Assembly (NCBI GenBank): GCA_900638155.1
Contig: LR134495.1
Coordinates: 496,001 to 560,000 of the forward strand
DNA length: 64,000 nucleotides
Source of the DNA: Mannheimia haemolytica
GTDB taxonomy: Bacteria; Pseudomonadota; Gammaproteobacteria; Enterobacterales; Pasteurellaceae
Direction: 5' to 3'
Part shown: piece after piece, positions 38,659 through 51,699 of the stretch
How positions within the stretch are numbered: position 1 is the stretch's first letter
Layout of the letters: each line of letters opens with the position of its first letter
Position numbers and translations under genes: made by a program
The notes under the pieces: generated by a model
Databases searched by the model: none
What the model was told of the DNA's origin: nothing
Seen by the model: only the letters and a program-made list of their open reading frames with translations

Positions 38659-39042
38659 GTGTCTGCTGTAATCAATAAAGCAAAATCACAGTATAAACAA
38701 GCATTAAAGACTGAGTTTTTTATCTTGTGTCTTTTGGTAGTTGGACTGTCTTGTTGGAAAATGAATCTTTATTTTTCCTTTTTAGGCGGTGCTTTAGCAA
38801 GTTTTTTACCACATCTTGTGTTTGTATATTGGATTTTTTTCAAAAAATCGGCAAAAAATCAATCAAAAATGGCCGCTTTCTATCGTGGTGAAGGAATGAA
38901 ATGGTTGGTTACTATTATTTTGGTGATCGGCTGTTTTAAATTAATACCAAATCTAGATTTTGTTTGGTTTTTTGTTGGATATTTTATCGCATTATTTTTA
39001 AATAATATGATTCCGTTTGTGTTAAGCAAACATCACCGCTAA
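38659..39042 (+). CDS. atpI: ATP synthase subunit I
   Basis: A 127-residue membrane protein with four hydrophobic segments, starting at GTG. AtpI assists assembly of the c-ring. The pattern LGGALASFLPHLVFVYW and a C-terminal NNMIPFVLSKHHR fit gammaproteobacterial AtpI. It is first in the atp operon, 21 bases before atpB. The 290-base AT-rich upstream region should hold the operon promoter; I see no certain -35/-10 pair. Confidence 0.88.
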   Translation: MSAVINKAKSQYKQALKTEFFILCLLVVGLSCWKMNLYFSFLGGALASFLPHLVFVYWIFFKKSAKNQSKMAAFYRGEGMKWLVTIILVIGCFKLIPNLDFVWFFVGYFIALFLNNMIPFVLSKHHR

Positions 39043-39048
39043 TTTTAA

Positions 39049-39852
<804 letters not shown>

Positions 39853-39861
39853 ACTACCCTT

Positions 39862-39908
39862 GCAAGCGGTAGGTTTTTTGCAAATTTTTGCAAAATATTG
39901 ACCGCTTG
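39862..39908. repeat. Inverted USS pair between atpB and atpE
   Basis: GCAAGCGGT and ACCGCTTGA flank a T/A-rich spacer inside the atp operon. A stem here could stabilise or process mRNA so that the c subunit, needed in many copies, is made in excess. Confidence 0.6.
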
Positions 39909-39946
39909 AATTTATATTTTTATCAACAACCTAGCCTTCGGGCTAA

Positions 39947-40225
<279 letters not shown>

Positions 40226-40285
40226 GTCGGGATTTGATTAACCGTTATTCAGTTGAATAACTTTACCGGCTTTTAGGAGGGCGTT

Positions 40286-40756
40286 GTGAATTTAAATGCA
40301 ACACTAATTGGTCAACTGATTGCGTTCGCACTTTTTGTTGCGTTCTGTATGAAGTTTGTATGGCCACCGCTAATTCGAGCGATAGAAGAGCGTCAGGCAA
40401 ATATTGCTAGCGCATTGGCTTCTGCCGAAAAAGCGAAACAAGAACAAGCTGATTCTAAAGCGGCTGCGGATCAAGAAATCCTTAGAGCGAAAGAAGAAGC
40501 ACAAAATATCATTGATTTAGCAACAAAACGTCGTAATGAAATTTTAGAATCTGTACAAGCAGAAGCTGAAGTGGAACGTCAACGTATTATTGAACAGGGT
40601 TACGCGGAAGTTGAAAGCGAACGTAAACGTGTTCAAGAAGAGCTTCGTCAAAAAGTGGCTGCATTGGCTATTGCTGGTGCAGAAAAAATCGTGGGTCGTT
40701 CGGTGGATGCTGCTGCGAACAACGATATTATTGATAAGCTAGTTGCGGAACTATAA
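40286..40756 (+). CDS. atpF: ATP synthase Fo subunit b
   Basis: A 156-residue peripheral-stalk subunit: one N-terminal membrane helix ([22 protein letters not shown] region) followed by a long charged coiled coil (residues 30-125) that dimerises and contacts F1. It starts at GTG with a strong AGGAGG just upstream. Confidence 0.96.
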   Translation: MNLNATLIGQLIAFALFVAFCMKFVWPPLIRAIEERQANIASALASAEKAKQEQADSKAAADQEILRAKEEAQNIIDLATKRRNEILESVQAEAEVERQRIIEQGYAEVESERKRVQEELRQKVAALAIAGAEKIVGRSVDAAANNDIIDKLVAEL

Positions 40757-40769
40757 CTAGGAGGGGCAG

Positions 40770-41303
40770 ATGTCAGAATTAAGCACAGTAGCTCGCCCCT
40801 ATGCTAAAGCGGCTTTCGATTTTGCTTTAGAACAAGGTCAATTGGAACAATGGCAGCAGATGTTAACTTTTTCTGCCGCCGTCGCTAGCGATGAGCAAGT
40901 AGCTAGTTTTCTTAACTCATCACTTGCAAGCGGTCAGATTTCTGAGACGTTTATCAAGATTTGTGGCGAACAATTAGATCAATATGGGCAAAATTTCATT
41001 CGCGTAATGGCTGATAACAAGCGTTTAGCAGTATTACCTGCGGTATTGAATGCATTTTTAGAATTAAGAGCAGAACAGGAATCAATTAAAGATGTTGAGG
41101 TTGTTTCTGCAGATAAATTAACAGATGCACAAGAAGCAAAAATTGCCAATGCGATGGAAAAGCGACTCGGAACGAAAGTACGTATTACTTCATCAATAGA
41201 TAGTTCATTAATTGCGGGTGTGATCATTCGTTATGATGATGTAGTGATTGATGGTAGTAGTCGTGGACAGCTAAACCGCTTGAGTCAAGAGTTGAGCTTG
41301 TAA
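40770..41303 (+). CDS. atpH: ATP synthase F1 subunit delta
   Basis: A 177-residue stalk subunit linking b to the top of alpha3beta3. The N-terminal [15 protein letters not shown] and the C-terminal [19 protein letters not shown] are the family's ends. It sits 13 bases after atpF with AGGAGG before the start. Confidence 0.96.
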   Translation: MSELSTVARPYAKAAFDFALEQGQLEQWQQMLTFSAAVASDEQVASFLNSSLASGQISETFIKICGEQLDQYGQNFIRVMADNKRLAVLPAVLNAFLELRAEQESIKDVEVVSADKLTDAQEAKIANAMEKRLGTKVRITSSIDSSLIAGVIIRYDDVVIDGSSRGQLNRLSQELSL

Positions 41304-41315
41304 GAGGAATAAAAA

Positions 41316-42857
41316 ATGCAACTAAATTCAACTGAAATTAGTGAATTGATTAAAAAACGTATTGCCCAGTTTAATGTGGTGAGTGAAGCTCAAAGCACAG
41401 GGACAATCGTTTCGGTAAGTGACGGGGTTATTCGTATCCACGGCTTATCTGATGTAATGCAAGGTGAAATGATTGCATTACCGGGCAATCGTTATGCGAT
41501 TGCATTAAACTTAGAAAGAGATTCTGTTGGTGCAGTTGTAATGGGACCTTATGCCGATTTAGCAGAAGGTATGCAAGTACAATGTACCGGTCGTATTTTA
41601 GAAGTGCCGGTTGGTCGTGGCTTATTAGGTCGTGTTGTAAATACCTTAGGTCAGCCAATCGATGGTAAAGGCGAAATCCAAAATGACGGTTTCTCACCAA
41701 TCGAAGTGATCGCACCGGGCGTTATCGACCGTCAATCGGTTGATCAGCCGGTTCAAACCGGTTACAAAGCCGTTGACTCAATGGTACCAATCGGTCGTGG
41801 TCAGCGTGAATTGATTATCGGTGACCGTCAAACCGGTAAAACCGCATTAGCGATTGATGCGATCATCAACCAACGTGATTCAGGCATTAAATGTATCTAC
41901 GTTGCAATCGGTCAAAAAGCATCAACTATCGCTAACGTGGTGCGTAAATTAGAAGAGCACGGTGCATTAGCGAACACTATCGTGGTTGTAGCATCTGCAT
42001 CTGAATCTGCTGCATTACAATACTTAGCACCTTATGCAGGTTGTGCAATGGGTGAATACTTCCGTGACCGTGGTGAAGATGCGCTAATCGTGTACGATGA
42101 TTTATCTAAACAAGCGGTTGCTTACCGTCAAATTTCATTGTTATTACGCCGTCCACCGGGTCGTGAAGCATTCCCGGGTGATGTGTTCTATCTACACTCT
42201 CGCTTATTAGAGCGTGCATCTCGTGTAAATGCAGACTATGTAGAACGTTTCACTAACGGTGCTGTGAAAGGTCAAACCGGTTCTTTAACCGCATTACCGA
42301 TCATCGAAACCCAAGCAGGTGACGTTTCAGCCTTCGTACCGACTAACGTAATTTCAATTACCGATGGTCAGATTTTCTTAGAATCAGGCTTATTCAATGC
42401 TGGTATTCGTCCTGCGGTAAACCCGGGTATCTCGGTTTCTCGTGTAGGTGGTTCTGCACAAACTAAGCTGGTTAAAAAACTTGCTGGTGGTATCCGTACC
42501 GCACTTGCTCAATACCGTGAATTAGCTGCATTCGCACAGTTCGCATCAGATCTTGATGAAGCAACACGTAAACAGCTTTCACACGGTCAGAAAGTAACTG
42601 AGTTGTTGAAACAGAAACAATTCGAGCCGATGTCTGTTGCACAATTAGGTTTATCATTAGCAGCAGCTGAATACGGTTACTTAGATGATATTCCGGTTGA
42701 GCGTGTTGGCTCATTTGAAGCAAACTTATTAGCTTATGCTCAAAGTAACTACGGCGAGTTTATGCAAGAACTGTCAAAATCCGGCAATTTCAATGATGAA
42801 ATTAAAGATAAATTGAACGAGATTTTATCTGGTTTCAAAAAGAACAGTGCTTGGTAA
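41316..42857 (+). CDS. atpA: ATP synthase F1 subunit alpha
   Basis: A 513-residue nucleotide-binding subunit. The P-loop GDRQTGKT is at 169-176, the Arg finger region in [15 protein letters not shown], and the family stretch [20 protein letters not shown] is intact. Length equals that of E. coli. Codon use is biased, as expected of a highly expressed gene. Confidence 0.98.
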   Translation: MQLNSTEISELIKKRIAQFNVVSEAQSTGTIVSVSDGVIRIHGLSDVMQGEMIALPGNRYAIALNLERDSVGAVVMGPYADLAEGMQVQCTGRILEVPVGRGLLGRVVNTLGQPIDGKGEIQNDGFSPIEVIAPGVIDRQSVDQPVQTGYKAVDSMVPIGRGQRELIIGDRQTGKTALAIDAIINQRDSGIKCIYVAIGQKASTIANVVRKLEEHGALANTIVVVASASESAALQYLAPYAGCAMGEYFRDRGEDALIVYDDLSKQAVAYRQISLLLRRPPGREAFPGDVFYLHSRLLERASRVNADYVERFTNGAVKGQTGSLTALPIIETQAGDVSAFVPTNVISITDGQIFLESGLFNAGIRPAVNPGISVSRVGGSAQTKLVKKLAGGIRTALAQYRELAAFAQFASDLDEATRKQLSHGQKVTELLKQKQFEPMSVAQLGLSLAAAEYGYLDDIPVERVGSFEANLLAYAQSNYGEFMQELSKSGNFNDEIKDKLNEILSGFKKNSAW

Positions 42858-42882
42858 TCTAACTTTTTAGCGGAGAAATAAT

Positions 42883-45143
<2,261 letters not shown>

Positions 45144-45170
45144 TTTTGTTCTAAACTAAAGGAGAACAAC

Positions 45171-45590
45171 ATGGCATCTCAATTTGAACTCACAGTGGTG
45201 AGCGCAGAACGTAAAATCTTTGAAGGCACTGTTACCAGCGTGCGTGTTTCAGGAACAGACGGTGAATTAGGGGTGTATGCAGGGCATGCACCGTTATTAA
45301 CCGCAATTAAACCGGGAATGGTTAAATTCACTTTAGCTGATGGCAAAGAAGAGTTTATCTACGTTTCAGGCGGTTTCCTTGAAGTACAACCGACAGTAGT
45401 AACAGTGTTGGCTGATACCGCAATTCGAGGCGATGAGCTGGACGAACAACGTATTCTTGCCGCAAAACGCAAAGTAGAAGAAACACTTTCAAAAACTAAC
45501 GATGCGGATATGACCGCGAAGTTAGCGAGAGAAATTGCGAAACTGCGTGTTTACGAACTCACAAAAACCAAATTAGCGAATAATCGTTAA
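45171..45590 (+). CDS. atpC: ATP synthase F1 subunit epsilon
   Basis: A 139-residue rotor subunit and intrinsic ATPase inhibitor. An N-terminal beta sandwich ([31 protein letters not shown]) is followed by a two-helix C-terminal domain. It is the last atp gene, with a strong terminator 6 bases downstream. Confidence 0.97.
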   Translation: MASQFELTVVSAERKIFEGTVTSVRVSGTDGELGVYAGHAPLLTAIKPGMVKFTLADGKEEFIYVSGGFLEVQPTVVTVLADTAIRGDELDEQRILAAKRKVEETLSKTNDADMTAKLAREIAKLRVYELTKTKLANNR

Positions 45591-45595
45591 TATCG

Positions 45596-45625
45596 AAAAC
45601 CCCACGAAAGTGGGGTTTTGTTTTT
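45596..45625 (+). terminator. Rho-independent terminator of the atp operon
   Basis: AAAACCCCAC and GTGGGGTTTT pair around a GAAA loop, followed by a T-run. Confidence 0.95.
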
Positions 45626-45672
45626 ACAAGCGGTCAAAAACAGTCAATTTTTTGCAAAATCTGACCGCTTGT
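45626..45672. repeat. Inverted USS pair between atpC and asnA
   Basis: ACAAGCGGTC and GACCGCTTGT flank a T/A-rich centre, placed between two conventional terminators of convergent genes. Confidence 0.75.
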
Positions 45673-45679
45673 GAACGTT

Positions 45680-45705
45680 AAAAGCGAACCCTAAGGTTCG
45701 CTTTT
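45680..45705 (-). terminator. Rho-independent terminator of asnA
   Basis: AAAAGCGAACC and GGTTCGCTTTT pair around a 4-base loop, with T/A tails on both strands; it lies 6 bases after the asnA stop. Confidence 0.92.
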
Positions 45706-45711
45706 TTATGA

Positions 45712-46704
45712 TTAAAGAATATTCTCAAACTGTTCAAACACTTCTTTTGGCCAAACGCTGGATTGCACTTCGCCGATGTGTTTTTTGCGTAGTAAGAACA
45801 TCACTAAGCGAGACTGACCGATACCGCCGCCGATAGAAAGCGGGAGCTTGCCGGCTAATAAATCTTTGTGCCAATCCATTTCGAGACGGTCTTCGTCGCC
45901 GGTTAAATCAACTTGTAAGCGTAAGGCGGTTTCATCTACACGAATACCCATTGAGGAAAGTTCAAAGGCTGTGCCGAGTTCTTCGTTCCAAACTAAAATA
46001 TCGCCGTTTAAGCCTTTGTAGCCTTGTTCGGACTCGGTTGTCCAGTCATCATAGTCCGGAGCTCGTCCATCGTGAGGTTTACCGTCTGATAATTTGCCGC
46101 CGATACCGATTAAGAACACCGCTCCGCACTCTTTACAGATAGCATTTTCACGCTCTTTGCTGGTCATATTCGGATAGCGTTGCACTAAGTCTTCGCTGTG
46201 AACGAAAGTAATTTGTTTAGGCAATACAGATGGAATATCGAAACGAGCTTCCACCGCTAATTCGGTTAAACGAATTGCTTTATAGATTTCGTTTACGGTT
46301 TCTTTTAAGAAATCGAAGTTGCGGCGACCTTCAGGAATGACTTTTTCCCAGTCCCATTGGTCAACATATACCGAGTGTGTGCGATCTAAAGAATCTTCAT
46401 CAGGGCGAAGAGCTTTCATATGAACAAATAACCCTTCTCCTTCTTTAAATCCAAAGCGAGCTAAGGTGTGGCGTTTCCATTTTGCAAGAGAATGAACCAC
46501 TTCATAAGTAGAGCTTGGAATACATTTTACGTTTACTTTTACCGCTTTTTCGATACCGGAAAGGTTGTCTTGCATACCGTTGCCGACTTCGCTCAAAATA
46601 GGACCTTGTACTTCGATAATGCCTAATTTATCAATAAGGTATTGCGTAAAGGTGTTTTTAACGAAACTGATTTCTTGTTGCTGTAAAATAAAAGATTTTT
46701 TCAT
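45712..46704 (-). CDS. asnA: Aspartate--ammonia ligase (asparagine synthetase A)
   Basis: A 330-residue class-II synthetase-like enzyme making asparagine from aspartate, ammonia and [48 protein letters not shown] and a late [16 protein letters not shown] are family hallmarks. It is divergent from its presumed regulator asnC across a 199-base AT-rich gap. Confidence 0.98.
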   Translation of the reverse strand: MKKSFILQQQEISFVKNTFTQYLIDKLGIIEVQGPILSEVGNGMQDNLSGIEKAVKVNVKCIPSSTYEVVHSLAKWKRHTLARFGFKEGEGLFVHMKALRPDEDSLDRTHSVYVDQWDWEKVIPEGRRNFDFLKETVNEIYKAIRLTELAVEARFDIPSVLPKQITFVHSEDLVQRYPNMTSKERENAICKECGAVFLIGIGGKLSDGKPHDGRAPDYDDWTTESEQGYKGLNGDILVWNEELGTAFELSSMGIRVDETALRLQVDLTGDEDRLEMDWHKDLLAGKLPLSIGGGIGQSRLVMFLLRKKHIGEVQSSVWPKEVFEQFENIL

Positions 46705-46903
46705 TGTTTGCTTTCCTAATTAAAGAATGTTGATTTTTATTTCTCGTGCTTGATTGCATTTAAGAATTGATGAGTGCTAATTTAAAGAAATATCTAAAAA
46801 ATGCAATATTTATCAAATAAAAAAGCATTTGTGATAAATTTCATTTAAAATATTTGCAATATTTTTAAATGTTATCTAATTAGTTTGATTTTGAGGAGAA
46901 AAA

Positions 46904-47377
46904 ATGTACAGTAAAAACACGACTAAATCGGAAATTGATAAGCTGGATCAAAAAATTTTACGTTGGCTAATTAAAGATGCTCGCACGCCTTATGCGGAAA
47001 TGGCAAAAGTTTTTGGTGTGAGTGCCGCAACTATCCATGTCCGTGTTGAAAAAATGCGCCAAGCCGGCATTATTGAATCTACCAAAATCGTAGTGGACGA
47101 GCGTAAGGTTGGGTATGACGTGTGTTGCTTTATTGGCATTATTTTAAAATCAGCCAAAGATTATGATAAAGTAATTGCTAAACTTAGTGAATTTAATGAA
47201 GTTGTTGAGGCGTACTATACCACTGGTAATTATTCTATTTTTATTAAAGTAATGACCCATACCATCGAAGAGTTGCATTCGGTATTAGCAGGAAAAATTC
47301 AGTCTATTGATGAAATTCAGTCAACAGAAACGCTTATTTCACTTCAAAATCCGATTTCAAGAGATATTCTCCCTTAA
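46904..47377 (+). CDS. asnC: Transcriptional regulator AsnC
   Basis: A 157-residue Lrp/AsnC protein. The N-terminal helix-turn-helix (LDQKILRWLIKDARTPYAEMAKVFGVSAATIHVRVEKM, given as two parts: residues about 12-30 and 31-50) precedes a RAM ligand-binding domain with AYYTTGNYSIFIKV. In E. coli it activates asnA when asparagine is low, and the divergent arrangement here supports the same job. Confidence 0.95.
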   Translation: MYSKNTTKSEIDKLDQKILRWLIKDARTPYAEMAKVFGVSAATIHVRVEKMRQAGIIESTKIVVDERKVGYDVCCFIGIILKSAKDYDKVIAKLSEFNEVVEAYYTTGNYSIFIKVMTHTIEELHSVLAGKIQSIDEIQSTETLISLQNPISRDILP

Positions 47378-47456
47378 AAGAGTTAAGTAAAAGATAAGAC
47401 CACTTGTATTGGGTTACAAGCGGTCGTTTTGTTTTGGTTTTTTGCAACTATTCTGC

Positions 47457-47624
47457 CTATTTTTCCAAAATAGTCTTAATTAATAGCATTAATGCGGTGG
47501 CATCATCAACCAAACCGAGTGGGCCTAAAATTGCTTCGGGTAGAATATCTACAGGGCTGAACATATAGATTAAGATAATAGCAATTTTAATCCACTTCGC
47601 CTTATTTGCACTGATTTTGTTCAT
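47457..47624 (-). CDS. Short DUF1232/YkvA-like membrane protein
   Basis: A 55-residue reading frame too small for usual cut-offs. It begins MNKISANKAKW, has one hydrophobic segment (IKIAIILIYMFSPVDILPE) and the DUF1232 signature SP-x-D-x-LPE followed by GPLGLVDDATALMLL. Members are small membrane proteins of unknown role. It follows mioC on the same strand by 11 bases, so it is probably co-transcribed. The ATG is preceded only weakly by AAGTAT. Confidence 0.75.
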   Translation of the reverse strand: MNKISANKAKWIKIAIILIYMFSPVDILPEAILGPLGLVDDATALMLLIKTILEK

Positions 47625-47635
47625 TGATACTTAAG

Positions 47636-48076
47636 TTATAATTGTTCAACAAATGATGGTAACCATTCTTCAGCACTGCCATCGTGGTCGAAATTATTCA
47701 TTACATCAATTCTCAGTGATTCGCAAACTTGGCTTGCCCCTTTCGCTTTGAGAGCTTCTTCAACAATATTTACTGCATTGCAGAAGGTGTCATAGTCGGA
47801 GCTACCTAAACCGATTACACCAAATTTCATACTGCTGAAATCAGCCGAGCTATTTGCTAAATCATCAAATAACGGCTGGATATTTTCGGGTAGCTCGCCG
47901 GCTCCGTGGGTAGAGGTAACGACAATCAGATTGGCTTTACCTTCAATATCGGCAAGGGTGGCTTGGTTAAACAGTTCCACTTCAAAACCTTGTTCGCTTA
48001 ATACCTCATTAATGTGATCGGCAACATATTCTGCACCGCCTAAGGTGCTGCCGGTGATGATACAAATTGATGTCAT
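47636..48076 (-). CDS. mioC: MioC flavodoxin-like protein
   Basis: A 146-residue FMN-binding flavodoxin-domain protein. The phosphate loop is TGSTLGGAEYVAD at residues 8-20, then TSTHGAGELPENIQPLFDDL and GLGSSDYDTFCNA. E. coli MioC supports biotin synthase and lies beside oriC; here it is about 27 kb from the predicted origin but still next to asnC. Confidence 0.94.
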   Translation of the reverse strand: MTSICIITGSTLGGAEYVADHINEVLSEQGFEVELFNQATLADIEGKANLIVVTSTHGAGELPENIQPLFDDLANSSADFSSMKFGVIGLGSSDYDTFCNAVNIVEEALKAKGASQVCESLRIDVMNNFDHDGSAEEWLPSFVEQL

Positions 48077-48232
48077 AATAAATCTCTCGTTTAAAAAACT
48101 GCCAATATTCTAGCCAAGAATCATTGGTTTGCAACTGATTATTCTGATTATAAATTATAACCTTTAGTTATTTTGAAAATACCGCAATGCCGAGTAAGTT
48201 ACCTCTAATATACTTACTTTAAGGAGTTTTTT

Positions 48233-49822
48233 ATGCGTCTTTCTACGTTTGCTTTAACGGTAGCATTTTTCAGTGGTGTCGCTTATGCTGCACCGGCAAA
48301 TACGCTGATTAATTGCGTGGCAACCCCACCGATGAAACTGAGCCCTGCAATTACCAACGATGCCAATGATTTCAATGCCAGCTCACAACAAATTTATAAT
48401 CGCTTATTAGCGTTTAAAGCCGGTGAACTAACGGTTGAGCCGAGTTTGGCAGAACATTGGGAAATCAGTGACGATGGCTTAAGTTACACATTCCATTTAC
48501 GTAAAGATGTGAAATTTCATTCCAATAAACAATTTATGCCAACTCGAACGCTGAATGCGGATGATGTGGTGTTCTCGTTCCAACGCCAGATGGATTCAAA
48601 CCACCCTTACCATAAGGTCTCTGACGGTACTTATTTCTATTACCATTGGATGAATTTGCCGAAGATTTTAAAAACAGTGGAAAAAGTGGACGATTACACC
48701 GTTAAAATCACGTTACAGCAACCTAACGCTCCGTTTCTCACGACTTTAGCGATGGACTTCTTGTCGATTTATTCAAAAGAATATGCGGATAAATTGCTGG
48801 CGGAAGGCAAGCCGGAATTGTTGGATCAAGCCCCGATTGGCACCGGGCCTTTTGTGTTCCAAGTTTATCAAACCGACCAAGCAGTGCGTTATGTTGCAAA
48901 TCCGGAATATTTCCAAGGTAAAGCAAAATTTGAGAAACTGATTTTTAGCATTACCCCTGATGCCGGCACTCGTTATGCCAAATTGAAAGCGGGTGAATGT
49001 GATGTGATTGATTTCCCGAATATTTCCGATATTGCCCAAATGAAACAAGATCCGAAGGTGAATTTATTACAGCGAGACGGGCTGAATTTAGCTTATATCG
49101 GCTTAAACAGCACCAAACCGGCATTAAATAACGCCAAAGTTCGCCAAGCCTTGCATTATGCAGCCGATAAGAAAGCGATTGTCGAGGCTGTTTATCAAGG
49201 CGGTGGCACGGTAGCAAGTAATCCGTTCCCTGATTCGGTGTTGGGCTATAATCCAAATTTACCGCAATATGAATTTAACCTTGAAAAAGCCAAAGCCCTA
49301 TTAACAGAAGCCGGCTTTGCCGATGGTTTTGAAACAGAAATTTGGGTGCAGCCGGTTGTGCGACCTTCCAATCCGAACCCACGCCGTACCGCAGAAATTA
49401 TTCAAGCAGATTGGGCGAAAATCGGGGTGAAAGCGAAATTAGTGACCCACGAATGGGCGGATTTCAACAAACGCACCCGTGAAGGCGAGTTCTCTGCCGG
49501 CACTTATGGCTGGACAAGCCGTAATGGTGATCCGGATAACTTCCTTTTCCCATTATTGAGCAAAGCCAATATTCCCGGCACTAATTATGGACGTTGGACA
49601 GATGAGAAATTTGAGCAGTTATTGGCTCAAGCCGTACAAACCCAAAACCGTGGCGAACGGGCGAAGCTCTATCAACAAGCGGTGGAAATTGCCAACGAGC
49701 AAACGCCATTTATTCCGCTGGCTCACGCTATCAACTATGTACCGCTTAGCAAACGGGTGCAAGGTTTTGTGCAAAATCCATTTGGCTACACGCCATTTTA
49801 TGGGGTGAGTTTATCGGAGTGA
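48233..49822 (+). CDS. Family 5 extracellular solute-binding protein (DppA/HbpA/GbpA-like)
   Basis: A 529-residue periplasmic binding protein with a signal peptide cleaved near AYA|APA. It shares long stretches with H. influenzae HbpA/GbpA and DppA: NASSQQIYNRLLAFK, WEISDDGLSYTFHLRKDVKFH, ADDVVFSFQRQ, GTGPFVFQVYQTDQ and KVRQALHYAADK. Ligand could be dipeptide, glutathione or heme. Unlike HbpA it has no lipobox Cys. No permease or ATPase genes are adjacent, so it probably uses a Dpp transporter encoded elsewhere. Confidence 0.85.
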   Translation: MRLSTFALTVAFFSGVAYAAPANTLINCVATPPMKLSPAITNDANDFNASSQQIYNRLLAFKAGELTVEPSLAEHWEISDDGLSYTFHLRKDVKFHSNKQFMPTRTLNADDVVFSFQRQMDSNHPYHKVSDGTYFYYHWMNLPKILKTVEKVDDYTVKITLQQPNAPFLTTLAMDFLSIYSKEYADKLLAEGKPELLDQAPIGTGPFVFQVYQTDQAVRYVANPEYFQGKAKFEKLIFSITPDAGTRYAKLKAGECDVIDFPNISDIAQMKQDPKVNLLQRDGLNLAYIGLNSTKPALNNAKVRQALHYAADKKAIVEAVYQGGGTVASNPFPDSVLGYNPNLPQYEFNLEKAKALLTEAGFADGFETEIWVQPVVRPSNPNPRRTAEIIQADWAKIGVKAKLVTHEWADFNKRTREGEFSAGTYGWTSRNGDPDNFLFPLLSKANIPGTNYGRWTDEKFEQLLAQAVQTQNRGERAKLYQQAVEIANEQTPFIPLAHAINYVPLSKRVQGFVQNPFGYTPFYGVSLSE

Positions 49823-49927
49823 TATGCCATACAAGCGGTCTATTTTTGCCACTTTTTTGCAAAATGTGGTAGAGAATAGACTGCTTTTCTTTTAGAATGA
49901 GTCACCTTTCTATACGGATAAATCTAT

Positions 49928-50722
49928 ATGAAAAAGATACTCCTCTTAGTTCTTTTACTTACGCTTGCAACTCAAATAAAAGCAGATGAAGGTAATAACA
50001 CACAGGTTTGTGCTGAGCAACAACATCAAATTATTGCTCATTACTTTAAGATTTCTCAAGAGAAACTTTCTGCTCGTACTTTAGCTTCTGCCTGTAAAAC
50101 AGCTCCTAACAATTCAACGGAAACCTTAGTGAGTTATGCGGTAATAGAGCCTAAATACAGCAAAGAAAATTATCAAAACGACGAAAACACACCTAAGTGG
50201 ACGCTTTTTGTTGCTCGTGTGAATGATAATGCGATATTGCAATCGTGGGAGCAGGATATGGAGATCGATGCCTCTATTGATGTGAATGCAGATAGCCTTA
50301 AAATTGATACCTCCCGTTATATTCTAAACGACAAAGTAAGAGCTTTCGGCGTGAGGTTTAATAACGCTGCTCGTGGTCCAAGTGCTCCGGAGTATTCTGC
50401 AAATGATCATTTGATGTTATTTGTGCCGGAAAAAGAAAAGTTAAAACTTGTTTTTGATTATCCGATGACTTTTTGGTCTATTTTAGATGATAAAGAAACC
50501 AAAACCGAAACAGCAAACTTGGTATTGCAAATGGATAACAAACAGACCAACGGCTTCAATGATATTATTGTAAAAGCGGATATTACCCAAAATATCTGGA
50601 GTACTGGGTTTTATGATATAGGTAGAGAGTTGAAATCAGAAAATACTCGCCAAGAAAAAGTGCGATTAAAATATAATGGTGACCGTTACACCGTGGTAGA
50701 AAAAGCAGAATGGCTTCATTAA
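49928..50722 (+). CDS. Secreted protein of unknown function
   Basis: A 264-residue protein I do not recognise. A clear signal peptide (MKKILLLVLLLTLATQIKA) is followed by a soluble, charged chain with beta-rich character and two Cys near residues 33 and 55 that could form a disulfide. Notable segments are VRAFGVRFNNAARGPSAPEY and LMLFVPEKEKLKLVFDYPM. It is probably periplasmic. It stands alone between the binding-protein gene and the nan genes, with a hairpin just downstream. Confidence 0.7.
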   Translation: MKKILLLVLLLTLATQIKADEGNNTQVCAEQQHQIIAHYFKISQEKLSARTLASACKTAPNNSTETLVSYAVIEPKYSKENYQNDENTPKWTLFVARVNDNAILQSWEQDMEIDASIDVNADSLKIDTSRYILNDKVRAFGVRFNNAARGPSAPEYSANDHLMLFVPEKEKLKLVFDYPMTFWSILDDKETKTETANLVLQMDNKQTNGFNDIIVKADITQNIWSTGFYDIGRELKSENTRQEKVRLKYNGDRYTVVEKAEWLH

Positions 50723-50740
50723 TTGCAAGTCGTTGAGAAA

Positions 50741-50772
50741 AAATCACCGCTTGTTACTCCAAGCGGTGATTT
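50741..50772. terminator. Outward-facing USS hairpin between convergent genes
   Basis: AAATCACCGCTT and AAGCGGTGATTT pair perfectly around an 8-base loop, ending both the secreted-protein gene and the nan operon. The two USS cores face the opposite way from the other pairs. Confidence 0.85.
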
Positions 50773-50796
50773 TCGTTTAGCCTTTTGCAACTTAAA

Positions 50797-51675
50797 TTAC
50801 AAGAATTTAGCTTTTAACTGTTTGGTCACTTCTTTTTGTGCCGGAGTTTGTTCTTTCGTCATCGGCTCACGGCAGTAACCTGCTTGCACACCTTCTAACT
50901 CTAACAAGCCTTTGATGGTTTGGTATAAACCGTTGCCTAAAATGCCTTCGATTAAATCGTTGGTTACATTTTGGATTTCAAACGCTTCTTTGATTTTGCC
51001 TTGTTGGGCTAATTCAAAGATTTGTCTTGCACGAATACCGTTTACGTTAAAGGTTGAGCCGATTGCACCGTCCACACCTAATACCGTTGCCGGTAGCATC
51101 ATTTCATCGAAACCTGCGTAGATTAAGTGGTTCGGGAACGCTTTGCGTAAACGCTCTAACAGGTAGAAATCGCCGGCGGTGAATTTCACACCGATGATTT
51201 TTTCGTTCTCAAATAATTCAGCGAATTGGCTCACACCGATGTTTACGCCGGTTAAGAACGGAATGGAGTAAACGATCATTTTGTTGCCGGTTTCACGAAT
51301 AATGGTTTCATAGAAGTTTTTGATTTCCGGGAAGCTGAATTTGTAGTAGAACGGTGTCACCGCTGACAAGCTGTCATAGCCTAATTCGGTCGCATATTTA
51401 CCCAGTTCTACCGCCTCTTTTAAGTTTACGCTACCCACTTGGGCGATAAGGGCGATTTCATCTTTTGCTTCATCTTTGGCGATACGGAAAATCTCTTTTT
51501 TCTCTTCGGTAGAAAGCATAAAGTTTTCACCGGTTGAACCGCCCACATATAAACCGTCCACTTTCATTTTGTCGATGTTGTGGCGGATAATTTGGCGTAA
51601 GCCTTTTTCATTGATGGTGCCGTCTTCGTTGAAAGAGACTAATAACGCACTAAAAATACCTTTTAAGTTTTTCAT
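50797..51675 (-). CDS. nanA: N-acetylneuraminate lyase
   Basis: A 292-residue class I aldolase that splits sialic acid into N-acetylmannosamine and pyruvate. [10 protein letters not shown] (residues 45-54) binds the carboxylate, Tyr136 lies in VYSIP, and the Schiff-base Lys164 in GVKFT. The start at 51675 has GGAG upstream; an in-frame TTG four codons earlier is less likely. It is the last gene of nanE-nanK-nanA. Confidence 0.96.
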   Translation of the reverse strand: MKNLKGIFSALLVSFNEDGTINEKGLRQIIRHNIDKMKVDGLYVGGSTGENFMLSTEEKKEIFRIAKDEAKDEIALIAQVGSVNLKEAVELGKYATELGYDSLSAVTPFYYKFSFPEIKNFYETIIRETGNKMIVYSIPFLTGVNIGVSQFAELFENEKIIGVKFTAGDFYLLERLRKAFPNHLIYAGFDEMMLPATVLGVDGAIGSTFNVNGIRARQIFELAQQGKIKEAFEIQNVTNDLIEGILGNGLYQTIKGLLELEGVQAGYCREPMTKEQTPAQKEVTKQLKAKFL

Positions 51676-51699
51676 TTGGATCTCCAAAGTTAGAATTTG

